From Pistricoccus aurantiacus (GTDB lineage: Bacteria; Pseudomonadota; Gammaproteobacteria; Pseudomonadales; Halomonadaceae), in the NCBI RefSeq assembly GCF_042682565.1, contig NZ_JBHUIC010000012.1: 64,000 nucleotides of DNA; one strand, given 5' to 3'. Below the pieces are notes generated by a model. The model worked only from the letters and a program-made list of their open reading frames with translations, did not search any database and was not told where the DNA came from. The translations under genes were made by a program, and so were the position numbers. Each line of letters starts with the position of its first letter. Position 1 is the first letter of the stretch. This document shows, one piece after another, positions 7,575-15,547 of this stretch.

Positions 7575-8444
7575 TTACAGCTTTTCTTCGATGCTAATAC
7601 CGGTTGGCAGGTCACCACGGTCAATATCCACGATGTAGTCACCATAATGGCGCGCCGGTGTATCCACTTCACCATCGACACGCTTGACGTGCACACGATC
7701 GAAAAGCGCATGAGCGGGGGCGTTGCCCATCGGGTGATCATGCTTGAAGACAATCAGCTTGCGCGCCGACATTTCGCCACGCGCGGCGGATCGGTCATGC
7801 TCGAACATGTTGATCAGCGCGCGCCATAGCAGCTCTAGATCGTCCTCGGAGAAGCCGGTTCGCTCGCCCAGCTTGGCGGAGATATAGCCATGAGCCCGGT
7901 AAAGCCCATAGGGAATGATGTGCTTGCGCCCCATGGTCCGCTCTTTTTCGAGATCCTTCTCATTGGTCACCGCCATACGGGTGATCGAAACTTCCATCGG
8001 CACGACGGGATCGATCGAGCTGGCAAACGCCATCTGCACCGGGCCACGCACCTGGCCGGAGTTGACCTCGGTAGTCATGACTGCACCGAAGGTACGCACA
8101 TCGAAGAAGTTGGCGCACATCCAGGCGGTCAACTCACGCGCTTTCGCCTCTTCTTTCGGCAGCTTCTTGGGCTCGGGCTTGATACCCAACGCTTCATACG
8201 CCTTCTTGTGCTGATTGTTCAGCACCGACTTTTCCTGCATATAAATGGCATAGCCTGCGGTGTTTTCCTTCTCCAGCGCGACATAATTGCGAATCTTGCG
8301 CTTCAAGCAGACATCGGTCACCAATCCCTGGTTGGTCTCGGGATCGAGCCGTGGCAGGTTACCGGCATCCGGATCGCCGTTGGGGTTGCCGTTGGTAACA
8401 TCGAATAGCAATACGAATTCATAGCGGTTAGCGATGACACTCAT
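7575..8444 (-). CDS. cas7: Cascade backbone protein Cas7 (Csd2)
   Basis: This 289-aa protein opens with NRYEFVLLFDVTNGNPNGDPDAGNLPR, the hallmark of Cas7/Csd2 in type I-C. In the family it polymerises along the crRNA to form the surveillance-complex backbone. DVRTFGAVMTTEVNSGQVRGPVQ and later SARKLIVFKHDHPMGNAP are further conserved blocks. Its ATG overlaps the cas8c stop by one base, which fits coupled translation of the Cascade subunits. The stoichiometry seen in characterised I-C complexes is seven copies; this is known for the family, not seen here. Confidence 0.96.
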   Translation of the reverse strand: MSVIANRYEFVLLFDVTNGNPNGDPDAGNLPRLDPETNQGLVTDVCLKRKIRNYVALEKENTAGYAIYMQEKSVLNNQHKKAYEALGIKPEPKKLPKEEAKARELTAWMCANFFDVRTFGAVMTTEVNSGQVRGPVQMAFASSIDPVVPMEVSITRMAVTNEKDLEKERTMGRKHIIPYGLYRAHGYISAKLGERTGFSEDDLELLWRALINMFEHDRSAARGEMSARKLIVFKHDHPMGNAPAHALFDRVHVKRVDGEVDTPARHYGDYIVDIDRGDLPTGISIEEKL

Positions 8445-8851
8445 TATTTCTCTCCCTGCTCGGCTTCTGCGTTTTTAGCGGTGCTATCTTTCTTGGCAAA
8501 GCGTGCTTGTGACTGATGGTAATACCCGATGGCGAAGCGGCCCTGCTCCTCGATACGTAGACTTTTAGGGAACCGGTCGCCAAGCCCATTGATGATGGTT
8601 CCGATCTCATTTTCGATCTTGTGCGCCAGCCCTCCCTTGTCTTTCTTGCGCATATTCGAGAGATGGTGCTGAACGTTGCGCAACAACATCGGAAACACGC
8701 TGGCTGGCGTTGCCGATGCCGCACCGTAATAACGATCGCGTATGGTGGCATTGACCTGGTCGCCAAGCGCACCGCGCTGGGCATTTTCAAGCTCGGCGAA
8801 TAGTCTGCCCAGCAGATAGCCGGGGTGGGTGGAATATGGATCAAGACTCAC
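8444..8851 (-). CDS. cas11c: Internal Cas11c small subunit translated from within cas8c
   Basis: Inside cas8c an AGGAGG (complement of 8857-8862) lies 5 nt before an in-frame GTG (8849-8851). Translation from there gives 135 aa starting at codon 464 of cas8c, SLDPYSTHPGYLLGRLFAELENAQ, and ending at the cas8c stop. In other I-C systems the Cas8c C-terminal helical region is also made separately as Cas11, which lines the belly of Cascade. A near-perfect ribosome site inside a coding region at just this place is strong evidence. Expression itself is inferred. Confidence 0.75.
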   Translation of the reverse strand: MSLDPYSTHPGYLLGRLFAELENAQRGALGDQVNATIRDRYYGAASATPASVFPMLLRNVQHHLSNMRKKDKGGLAHKIENEIGTIINGLGDRFPKSLRIEEQGRFAIGYYHQSQARFAKKDSTAKNAEAEQGEK

Positions 8852-10240
8852 GGGCACCTCCTGTGTGGATGAAGTCGCATGCGCCGCGAGTCGCACTTCA
8901 CGCGCGAGCACGGCCTTGCAGAGTGCGACGCGCACGCCGCTGATTTTTCCATCACTGCGAAATCGCATGATGATATTGTTGAGAAGCGAACGTGGATAAC
9001 GAGAACCGGTAAGTATGGAGCGCATCAATTCCCCGGCTAGCTGGGGAGAAACGTCCTCTGCTTTGGGCTTGGCTCCATGGATTGGTGCCGTCTGCAACGC
9101 AAGCCACCAAGCCCCTGGCATCACGCCCTTCCAAGGTGAGGGTTCCAAGGCCAAGTCGCGACGATGGTCGGCGTAATGACGAACAAGGTGCTCAAGATCA
9201 TTGACGCACCAGAAGCGAATCGAGAGGCGCGCGGCATTGGGTGCCAATCCCAGGACAAAGAACTCTGTGCTGTCATCCAGTTCGGGATCCAGGCTTGCCA
9301 GCGGCCGGCCCTGCGCCACACCATCGAGCACGGTCTTGAGCCGAGCAGCTTCCTGCTCGTCCGTGGGCGGGTTGTTGAGCAGTGCAAACAGCCCCTCGGC
9401 AGCTTCGGCATGCGCTGTGTCTTGCGCTCGAGCCCAGAACACCACCGTGGCGTCGCCGATCTGCAGACGCTGATGATTGTGGGCATCACGCCGTAACAAG
9501 TGGTTGAGCGCCGTGGCATAACCGAAGACGGCAGCCTTCGAGATCGCGGCATTCGCCATGCCGCCTTTGCCATAGGATTCGTAAGCGTCGCTATTGAAGG
9601 AGATCAGTGCCGCGCCGGAACTTTGCGCGCCGTTGACTTCACGGATACGGGGATGACCCGATGCCAGTGGCCCAGTTTCACCGGTTACTAAGCACTGCCC
9701 GTGGATCCCTTCGTCATTTTCCAGCGCTTTGCGCCAGATCTCGCGTACGGCCGCCTTGTCATGCAGGTATGCATGCTCACCATCGATGCGAAAAACGAAA
9801 TTAGCGTCCAACACCTCATCGCTGTAACCCGGCAACGTCTCGAGTCGTTCCGGTTGCCACTGATCCATAAGCGTCAAAAAAGTACGCAGACTCGGATCAT
9901 CACTTCCGCCGAACAACTCGATCTGACGCTCCTTGAACGCGGCATGCTCCTCGACCAGCCTTTTGCCTTCACCTCTTGTCACACCGAAGGCGTAGGCGGT
10001 CTTATCCCAGAGGGGATAGGCATGAATGCCTGAAGTGCGAGATTTATCGATGGGAACCTGCATCAGAGTCGGTCGAGGCTTCTTGCCAGTAGTGTCACGC
10101 AGGTCGGCAATTTCTATCGGTTGACCATCGGCGGAAAAAATCAGCGCGAAGCTGACCTTCTCGCTGCTGAAACCCGGCGCCGGCACCTTATCCTGTGCGG
10201 CCAGTCGATGATAATAATCGTGCAACGCGGAAAGCATCAT
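8444..10240 (-). CDS. cas8c: Cascade large subunit Cas8c (Csd1)
   Basis: The 598-aa protein has the Csd1 layout. The N-terminus LSALHDYYHRLAAQDKVPAPGFSSEKVSFALIF is diagnostic. GKKPRPTLMQVPIDKSRTSGIHAY is another family block, and GDATVVFWA and FVLGLAPNAARLSIRFW follow mid-protein. Cas8c recognises the PAM and starts target unwinding. Its start overlaps the cas5c stop (ATGA) and its stop overlaps cas7. The last 135 codons also encode Cas11c from an internal start. Length is typical of the family. Confidence 0.96.
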   Translation of the reverse strand: MMLSALHDYYHRLAAQDKVPAPGFSSEKVSFALIFSADGQPIEIADLRDTTGKKPRPTLMQVPIDKSRTSGIHAYPLWDKTAYAFGVTRGEGKRLVEEHAAFKERQIELFGGSDDPSLRTFLTLMDQWQPERLETLPGYSDEVLDANFVFRIDGEHAYLHDKAAVREIWRKALENDEGIHGQCLVTGETGPLASGHPRIREVNGAQSSGAALISFNSDAYESYGKGGMANAAISKAAVFGYATALNHLLRRDAHNHQRLQIGDATVVFWARAQDTAHAEAAEGLFALLNNPPTDEQEAARLKTVLDGVAQGRPLASLDPELDDSTEFFVLGLAPNAARLSIRFWCVNDLEHLVRHYADHRRDLALEPSPWKGVMPGAWWLALQTAPIHGAKPKAEDVSPQLAGELMRSILTGSRYPRSLLNNIIMRFRSDGKISGVRVALCKAVLAREVRLAAHATSSTQEVPVSLDPYSTHPGYLLGRLFAELENAQRGALGDQVNATIRDRYYGAASATPASVFPMLLRNVQHHLSNMRKKDKGGLAHKIENEIGTIINGLGDRFPKSLRIEEQGRFAIGYYHQSQARFAKKDSTAKNAEAEQGEK

Positions 10241-10905
10241 GCCAAAGCCTCCGCAAAAGGTGGGATCTCGATCACGCCATCGCGCATGCTGGCACGAAAG
10301 AAGCGCGGCGTTTTGCCATTGGCGAAGTCGATATCGTGGAGCATGAAACCTAATTCACGCTCACCGGCCAATTGTTCATCAACTGCGGGCATCGCCTCTT
10401 CGGACTCGACCAGCGCAAACGATGCCGGAAACTCCCGCGTTCCCAGGCACGGCATATGGAAGCATTGCCCCTGCCTCGCACGCCGGTTAAAGATATCCAG
10501 ATGCTTGCCGGGGGTGTCGCTGTCATCGGCTCGCGAAGTGAACTCGAAGTGAGCCTCGATCACGTAGCCGACATCGCGCAGGATGGTGGCGGCACGCTGC
10601 TGGCGATTCTGATCAACGAAGTAATGCACGTCATCGACGCGGTCCGCCTTTATCGCTTTGGTAACGGTACCCGCCGGTAACTTGCCTGCGACCTCGTTGC
10701 GGCGAATCGACTCGAAGCGAATCGGCTTCAGCACATGGATACGATCGACACACCAGCGGATCGCCGGTTTCCAGTGGATGGCCTCCAGGATGCCTCGCGC
10801 CGCCGAGGGCGTGATTACATCGTATGAAACCCGCTCCACTTTCATTTCAGGCCGCGTAAAACAGGCCCGCTCTCCCCAGATATGCAAACGAACGCCATAG
10901 GTCAT
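10237..10905 (-). CDS. cas5: crRNA-processing Cascade subunit Cas5c (Csd5)
   Basis: The product is 222 aa. MTYGVRLHIWGERACFTRPEMKVERVSYDVITPSAARGILEAIHW is the Cas5 N-terminal RAMP domain with the glycine-bearing ARGILEAI segment. In type I-C there is no Cas6; Cas5c cuts pre-crRNA at the repeat and stays on the 5' handle. GKHLDIFNRRARQGQCFHMPCLGTREFPA is the conserved C-terminal block. It follows cas3 by 40 nt and overlaps cas8c by 4 nt. Confidence 0.95.
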   Translation of the reverse strand: MTYGVRLHIWGERACFTRPEMKVERVSYDVITPSAARGILEAIHWKPAIRWCVDRIHVLKPIRFESIRRNEVAGKLPAGTVTKAIKADRVDDVHYFVDQNRQQRAATILRDVGYVIEAHFEFTSRADDSDTPGKHLDIFNRRARQGQCFHMPCLGTREFPASFALVESEEAMPAVDEQLAGERELGFMLHDIDFANGKTPRFFRASMRDGVIEIPPFAEALA

Positions 10906-10945
10906 CCGTTACTCCTTTTATGCTTTCCAATGGCTATCGGCCGTA

Positions 10946-13186
10946 TCACCAAATATTTGACTCGTCGGCACGGTAAGTTGGATCACTCCAGTTCAGGCCC
11001 AGCTTTTCGTTGTAAAGATCCTCATTGATCAGCACCATAAACTGCTCACCAAATTTATCGGGCTCTATAGCAGCGATCGCTCCCACACGCTCTAGCGCAT
11101 TGAAGCCTTGGTGTGGTACCTGCACGGTATAGGGTTGAAGCTGACGAGCGATGCCGCCGACGCTTTCGGCATGACTGAGTCGCTTGATGGCCTCACGAGC
11201 GGTGTCGTCAAAGGGAATGATCACTGCCTGCTGGGTGTTCTCGATCATGCGGAACTGCTGTGCCACCGTATCGAACGGCAATCCCTCTAACCCGCCGCGC
11301 TCGAACAAGCCCAGCAGGTCATGCTTGTCGAGCTTGTCATGGCCCTGTTGCCAATAAAGCAGGCGGAAATAGGCATTGATGGCTTCCAGCGACAGGGGAT
11401 CATTGCCATGACTGCGCAGCACTTCGCGGGTGACCTGGGCAAACTGCTTGAGTTCCGGCGGTGGTGCCCAGTCCTCATTAGCGGTCGCGAAGATGCATAC
11501 CTCACTATCGGAAGCCGCACGCTTGCCTTCACGATTACAGCGCCCGGCTGCCTGGGCGATCGAATCCAGCCCCGCTTCGGCGCGCAGCACACGCGGGAAG
11601 TCCACATCGACGCCGGCCTCGATCAAAGAAGTTGAAACAACGCGACAAGGCTCCCCGGCTTTCAGCGTCTCACGAATTTCGGCGAGCACTTGCCGGCGAT
11701 GCACGGCACACATCGAGGTCGTAAGATGATAGGTGCCAGGCTGAGACTCGATGGATTCGAACAATGCCCGAGCATGACGTCGGTTGTTGACGATGCAAAG
11801 CGCCTGATCGGTCACAAGCAGTTCATCACGGAGCTCGTCATCATCAAGGACGCCGACATGGCGCACCTTGACCCGCTTCAATTGGCGGTATAGGTGCTCA
11901 GGCTGGGGGGCGAGTTCTCTGAGATCACACAAGCCACCGACAAAGCTACGCTGAGGATCGTCGGATTCAGCGAGGGCTGGCTGGGTGGCGGTGCAAAGCA
12001 CGACGCTGGTGCGATAATTCCGCGCCAACTCATCCAGTGCCGCGACGCTAGGGCGTAACAGCGGCAAGGGCATGGTTTGTGCTTCATCGAGTATCACTAC
12101 GCTGCGAGCAATATTGTGCAGCTTGCGGCAGCGCGACGTTTTCGCGGCGAACAGACTCTCGAAAAACTGCACGGCGGTGGTAACGATGATTGGCGCATCC
12201 CAGTTCTCACTATCGCGGCACAGCTTGTCGATGCTGCTCCGATCACGTTGCTTTCCGGTCGCGTCTTTATGGGCATCGAAAGCGCTATGCTGCTCCAGCA
12301 CAGCGGCTTCGCCATACTCGCCCAGCGCCTCGCGAAACACCCCCGCGTTCTGCTCGACAATACTGGTGAAGGGGATCACGTAAATGACGCGATCCATACC
12401 GTGAGCGATGGCGTGATCAAGCGCAAAGGCCAGCGAGGCTAGTGTCTTGCCCCCACCGGTCGGCACCGTCAGCGTGAATCTCCCCGGAGACAATTCCGCC
12501 TGGCCGCGGACATGCGTCAGAATCTCACTGCGTAATCGATTGACGTCACTATCGGCTTTGAATCCTGACAGATATTGATTCAGTGACTTACGTAATGCCT
12601 CGAGCGCTGGACCACCCCCGCGAGCCACGGGTAGTCCCCGTTCATGTTGCGCATAGAAGTGCTCGGTATCGATGAAATCCGCATCGACCAGACAGGAAAA
12701 CAGCATCCGAGTCAGAAACGCGAGCTGAAAGTTGCCGCGATCCCGGCGGGGCGAAAAGTCATTCGGTGACGGCAAGTTCGTCGGCAATGAAATCTCATTG
12801 CACCAGACTGGATCCAGTTCAGGCAGGTCAGCCAGGAACCGCTCGCTGAGAGGCGTACGCTCACCGATATCGCGTCCATTGGCGAGCCCCGCATGATGAC
12901 CGGCGATGGCGTAGGCAAGCAGATGACCTAGCTGGCCGAGCTTTTCCCTCGCGACAATGGCGCCCGCCGTGGAATGGTCGACTCGCTTAGGTGAGCCTTC
13001 AAGCCGTTGCTGAAAGGCCTGCGTATATTTGCCAAGATCATGCAAGAGTCCAGCAGCCTCACCCAAGCCTGCTGCTCCGAAACGCCCTGCTCTTTGTGCG
13101 GCAAGCTTTCCGACAGAGGTGAGATGGCTTTCGAGGGTTTGCCAGTCCGTCTTACTTCGTTCCAATAGTGAATGCGCGTAATACAT
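10946..13186 (-). CDS. cas3: CRISPR helicase-nuclease Cas3
   Basis: This 746-aa protein has an N-terminal HD nuclease (AAGLLHDLGKYTQAF near residue 45, AGHHAGLANG near residue 96) fused to a superfamily 2 helicase. The helicase motifs are Walker A VPTGGGKTLASLAF, ILDEAQTMP for DExx, VVLCTATQPAL, and VSTSLIEAGVDVDFP with QAAGRCNREGKR for motifs V-VI. Cas3 is recruited by Cascade and degrades the target strand. It is first in the operon and starts at an ATG followed by YYAHSLLERS. All motifs are intact, so interference should be functional. Confidence 0.96.
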   Translation of the reverse strand: MYYAHSLLERSKTDWQTLESHLTSVGKLAAQRAGRFGAAGLGEAAGLLHDLGKYTQAFQQRLEGSPKRVDHSTAGAIVAREKLGQLGHLLAYAIAGHHAGLANGRDIGERTPLSERFLADLPELDPVWCNEISLPTNLPSPNDFSPRRDRGNFQLAFLTRMLFSCLVDADFIDTEHFYAQHERGLPVARGGGPALEALRKSLNQYLSGFKADSDVNRLRSEILTHVRGQAELSPGRFTLTVPTGGGKTLASLAFALDHAIAHGMDRVIYVIPFTSIVEQNAGVFREALGEYGEAAVLEQHSAFDAHKDATGKQRDRSSIDKLCRDSENWDAPIIVTTAVQFFESLFAAKTSRCRKLHNIARSVVILDEAQTMPLPLLRPSVAALDELARNYRTSVVLCTATQPALAESDDPQRSFVGGLCDLRELAPQPEHLYRQLKRVKVRHVGVLDDDELRDELLVTDQALCIVNNRRHARALFESIESQPGTYHLTTSMCAVHRRQVLAEIRETLKAGEPCRVVSTSLIEAGVDVDFPRVLRAEAGLDSIAQAAGRCNREGKRAASDSEVCIFATANEDWAPPPELKQFAQVTREVLRSHGNDPLSLEAINAYFRLLYWQQGHDKLDKHDLLGLFERGGLEGLPFDTVAQQFRMIENTQQAVIIPFDDTAREAIKRLSHAESVGGIARQLQPYTVQVPHQGFNALERVGAIAAIEPDKFGEQFMVLINEDLYNEKLGLNWSDPTYRADESNIW

Positions 13187-13398
13187 ATCAAATAAATTTA
13201 CTTAACGTTACATTTTCCTATCTCATCACAATCAGTCTATACAAGCCATCCTTTGCGCTGGATTTTTATCAGTCCAAAACATCCATGGAACCACTACACA
13301 CCGAAAACTTATGCGGAAAGACAACCACAACGAGCTAGGCGAGCTCCTGAAAAGAATCTTTTGCGATAAGCTGCAATCAAAGCAGCGGGGTAATCGTT
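13187..13398. promoter_or_regulatory. Divergent intergenic region upstream of cas3 and the DUF29 gene
   Basis: These 212 nt separate cas3 (leftward) from a DUF29 gene (rightward). The part beside cas3 is AT-rich (ATATCAAATAAATTTACTT) and must hold the cas operon promoter. No consensus -35/-10 pair stood out and no CRISPR-repeat-like sequence was found. Confidence 0.45.
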
Positions 13399-13842
13399 AT
13401 GGCAAATCTTTACGAAAAAGACGCCTATGCCTGGGCACTGGAGCAGGCAGCCTTGCTGCGCACCGGGAAGCTCGATCAGATCGATAGTCAGAATATCGCC
13501 GAGGAGATTGAAAGCATGGGCAAGAGCGAGCGCCGCGCCTTGATCGGCCAGCTGGCGCGATTGCTCATGCATCGTTTGAAATGGGATCACCAGCCGGAGC
13601 GGCGCTCCCGTAGCTGGCAACTCACGATAGTGGATGCCCGCGAGAAGTCCCTGCGACTGTTGAAGGACAGCCCGAGCCTCAAGAGTTCCCTGGAAGCGCT
13701 GCTGGACGACGCCTACGAGGATGCCCGGCGAGCCGCCGCCATCGAGACGGAGCTGGAAATAGACACCTTCCCTGAGCAGCGGTTGTACCACGCCAATGAA
13801 CTTTTGAGCCCATCCGACGATGAGTTGCCGGAGAAGCATTGA
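13399..13842 (+). CDS. DUF29 family protein
   Basis: The 147-aa protein begins ANLYEKDAYAWALEQAALLRTGKLDQIDSQNIAEEIESMGKSERRAL, the recognisable start of DUF29 proteins. HLLKW-like LMHRLKWDHQPERRSRSW and SLRLLKDSPSL follow. It is cytoplasmic and mostly helical. DUF29 has no assigned biochemical role, though such genes are frequent in cyanobacteria and proteobacteria and often sit in accessory DNA. It is a single gene divergent from cas3, and no functional link to CRISPR can be claimed. Confidence 0.85.
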   Translation: MANLYEKDAYAWALEQAALLRTGKLDQIDSQNIAEEIESMGKSERRALIGQLARLLMHRLKWDHQPERRSRSWQLTIVDAREKSLRLLKDSPSLKSSLEALLDDAYEDARRAAAIETELEIDTFPEQRLYHANELLSPSDDELPEKH

Positions 13843-13994
13843 GCATGGAGATAGCGGGCCAAGGCTCGAGCAGCGTCACCACGCCTATGTCATACCGTGT
13901 GTCGTAATCACATCTTCTCTTCTCCCGAACCCAGCCACTATAGTAATAACCACAGCGCCGCCACCGGATCGGCGGCGAAGAGGGAGAAACTTGC

Positions 13995-14501
13995 ATGGAG
14001 CTTGTGGAGAACGTCGTTGCCTACTTGAAGGAACAGGAGTTGGCCCTGGTCACCGCGGAGTCCTGCACTGCGGGGCTGATCGCGTCGGAGGTGGCCAATG
14101 TGCCGGGCAGCGGTCAGGTACTGGAAGGCGGTCTGGTAGTGTATTCGCCGGAGGCCAAAAAGCGCTATCTGGCGGTGGCCAGCGAGACCATCGAAGCACA
14201 TGGCTTGACCAGCCAGGCACTCAGTCGCGAGATGGCGCTGCGAGCGCTGGACAGCAACGATGCGGACATCGCCGTGGCGGTGACCGGCCTGGCCGGGCCT
14301 GACCCCTGCGGCGAGGTACCCTCGGGTACGCTGTGCTTTGCCTGGGCGTTTCGTCACCAGAGCAAGGATTATCTGTTCAGCGAAACCCGCCGTCTTGCCG
14401 GTAGTCGTAACGAGATACGCCTGGAAGCAGCGCATTATTCCCTGGCGCAAATTCCCACGCATCACAAGGCGGTGCTGGCCGGTCGGGCGCCGCCTCGCTA
14501 A
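13995..14501 (+). CDS. pncC: Nicotinamide-nucleotide amidohydrolase, CinA C-terminal family
   Basis: This 168-aa single-domain protein shows VTAESCTAGLIASEVANVPGSGQVLEGGLVVYSPEAKKR, the PncC/CinA-C active-site region with the conserved Ser-Cys-Thr-Ala-Gly. AVTGLAGPDPCGEVPSGTLCFAW is the second hallmark. The enzyme deamidates NMN to nicotinate mononucleotide, recycling NMN released by DNA ligase. The N-terminal molybdopterin-binding-like domain of full CinA is absent, as in stand-alone PncC. GGAGAAAC precedes the ATG. nadE follows 55 nt later, so two steps of NAD recycling are neighbours. Confidence 0.93.
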   Translation: MELVENVVAYLKEQELALVTAESCTAGLIASEVANVPGSGQVLEGGLVVYSPEAKKRYLAVASETIEAHGLTSQALSREMALRALDSNDADIAVAVTGLAGPDPCGEVPSGTLCFAWAFRHQSKDYLFSETRRLAGSRNEIRLEAAHYSLAQIPTHHKAVLAGRAPPR

Positions 14502-14556
14502 ACGCATTTTCTTTCCCTATGGTTATCTTCTCACTCGGCTTTTCATGGATGGCACG

Positions 14557-15390
14557 ATGAGCAATCAAGACATGAACTATCAGCGGCGTATTGGAGAAAC
14601 CCTGGGCGTCAAGGCGACCATGGACGTCGACCAGGAGGTCGAACGACGCGTGGCGTTTCTCAAGGATCAGGTGCGCCGGGCGAACATGCGCGGGCTGGTG
14701 CTGGGCATCAGCGGCGGCGTGGATTCCACCGTCGCCGGGCGGCTGGCCCAGCTGGCGGTAGAGGCGCTGCGGGAAGAAGGAGGCGATGCGTGGTTCTACG
14801 CGATGCGCCTGCCCTATGGCCAGCAGGCGGATGAGCAGGAGGCCCGGGCGGCGCTGAAGTTCATCGCGCCGGACGAGATTCTGGTCACGGATATCAAGCC
14901 ACCCAGCGATACCATGCTGATCTCTCTGGAACAGGCGGGGCTGACCTTTGCAAGCGAAACCCAGCGGGATTTCGTGCTGGGCAACATCAAGGCGCGCCAG
15001 CGCATGATCGCCCAGTACGCGGCGGCCGGGGCCAAGCGGGCTCTGGTCGTCGGCACCGACCACGCAGCGGAAGCGGTGATGGGGTTTTTCACCAAGCACG
15101 GGGACGGCGCCTGCGACCTGACGCCGCTGGCGGGATTGAACAAGCGCCAGGTTCGGGAGCTGGGTCGGGCGCTGGGTGCGCCGGGTCAACTGGTGGAGAA
15201 GGCACCCACGGCGGATCTGGAGTCCTTGCAACCCCTGCGCACCGACGAGGAGGCGCTGGGAGTGAGCTATGATGAGATCGACGACTTCCTGATGGGGCGC
15301 GAGGTCAGCGAGCAGGCTTATCGCACCATCGTCAGCACCTATGAACGTACCGAACACAAGCGTCGGCTGCCTCGATCACCGCTGGATTGA
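14557..15390 (+). CDS. nadE: NAD(+) synthetase
   Basis: From the ATG at 14557 the product is 277 aa. LVLGISGGVDSTVAGRLAQLA carries the SGGxDS P-loop of the N-type ATP pyrophosphatases. TDHAAEAVMGFFTKHGDGACDLTPLAGLNKRQVRELGR is the NadE signature. It adenylates nicotinate adenine dinucleotide and amidates it to NAD. The N-terminal glutaminase domain is missing, so it uses ammonia like the E. coli enzyme. The long in-frame extension upstream overlaps pncC and is not real. A start at 14545 would add four residues and is equally possible. Confidence 0.93.
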   Translation: MSNQDMNYQRRIGETLGVKATMDVDQEVERRVAFLKDQVRRANMRGLVLGISGGVDSTVAGRLAQLAVEALREEGGDAWFYAMRLPYGQQADEQEARAALKFIAPDEILVTDIKPPSDTMLISLEQAGLTFASETQRDFVLGNIKARQRMIAQYAAAGAKRALVVGTDHAAEAVMGFFTKHGDGACDLTPLAGLNKRQVRELGRALGAPGQLVEKAPTADLESLQPLRTDEEALGVSYDEIDDFLMGREVSEQAYRTIVSTYERTEHKRRLPRSPLD

Positions 15391-15547
15391 GCGTGGTATC
15401 TGAATCCAGCATCTTGTCGAGCCTGTCCGAGTGGTCTTTTTAATTCGCATGCTATCTTCTATGCTGATTGCCTGGCGTTCAGACATGATGAAGGAACTCC
15501 GGCCATCTCAGTAGAGCTTCAAGGAGCCAGTACAAGGAGAGCGATCC

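Noticed and set aside
13187..13398. CreTA-like toxin/RNA module beside the cas operon
   Set aside because: No repeat-like or mini-toxin sequence resembling the CRISPR repeat was found between cas3 and DUF29 or in the leader.
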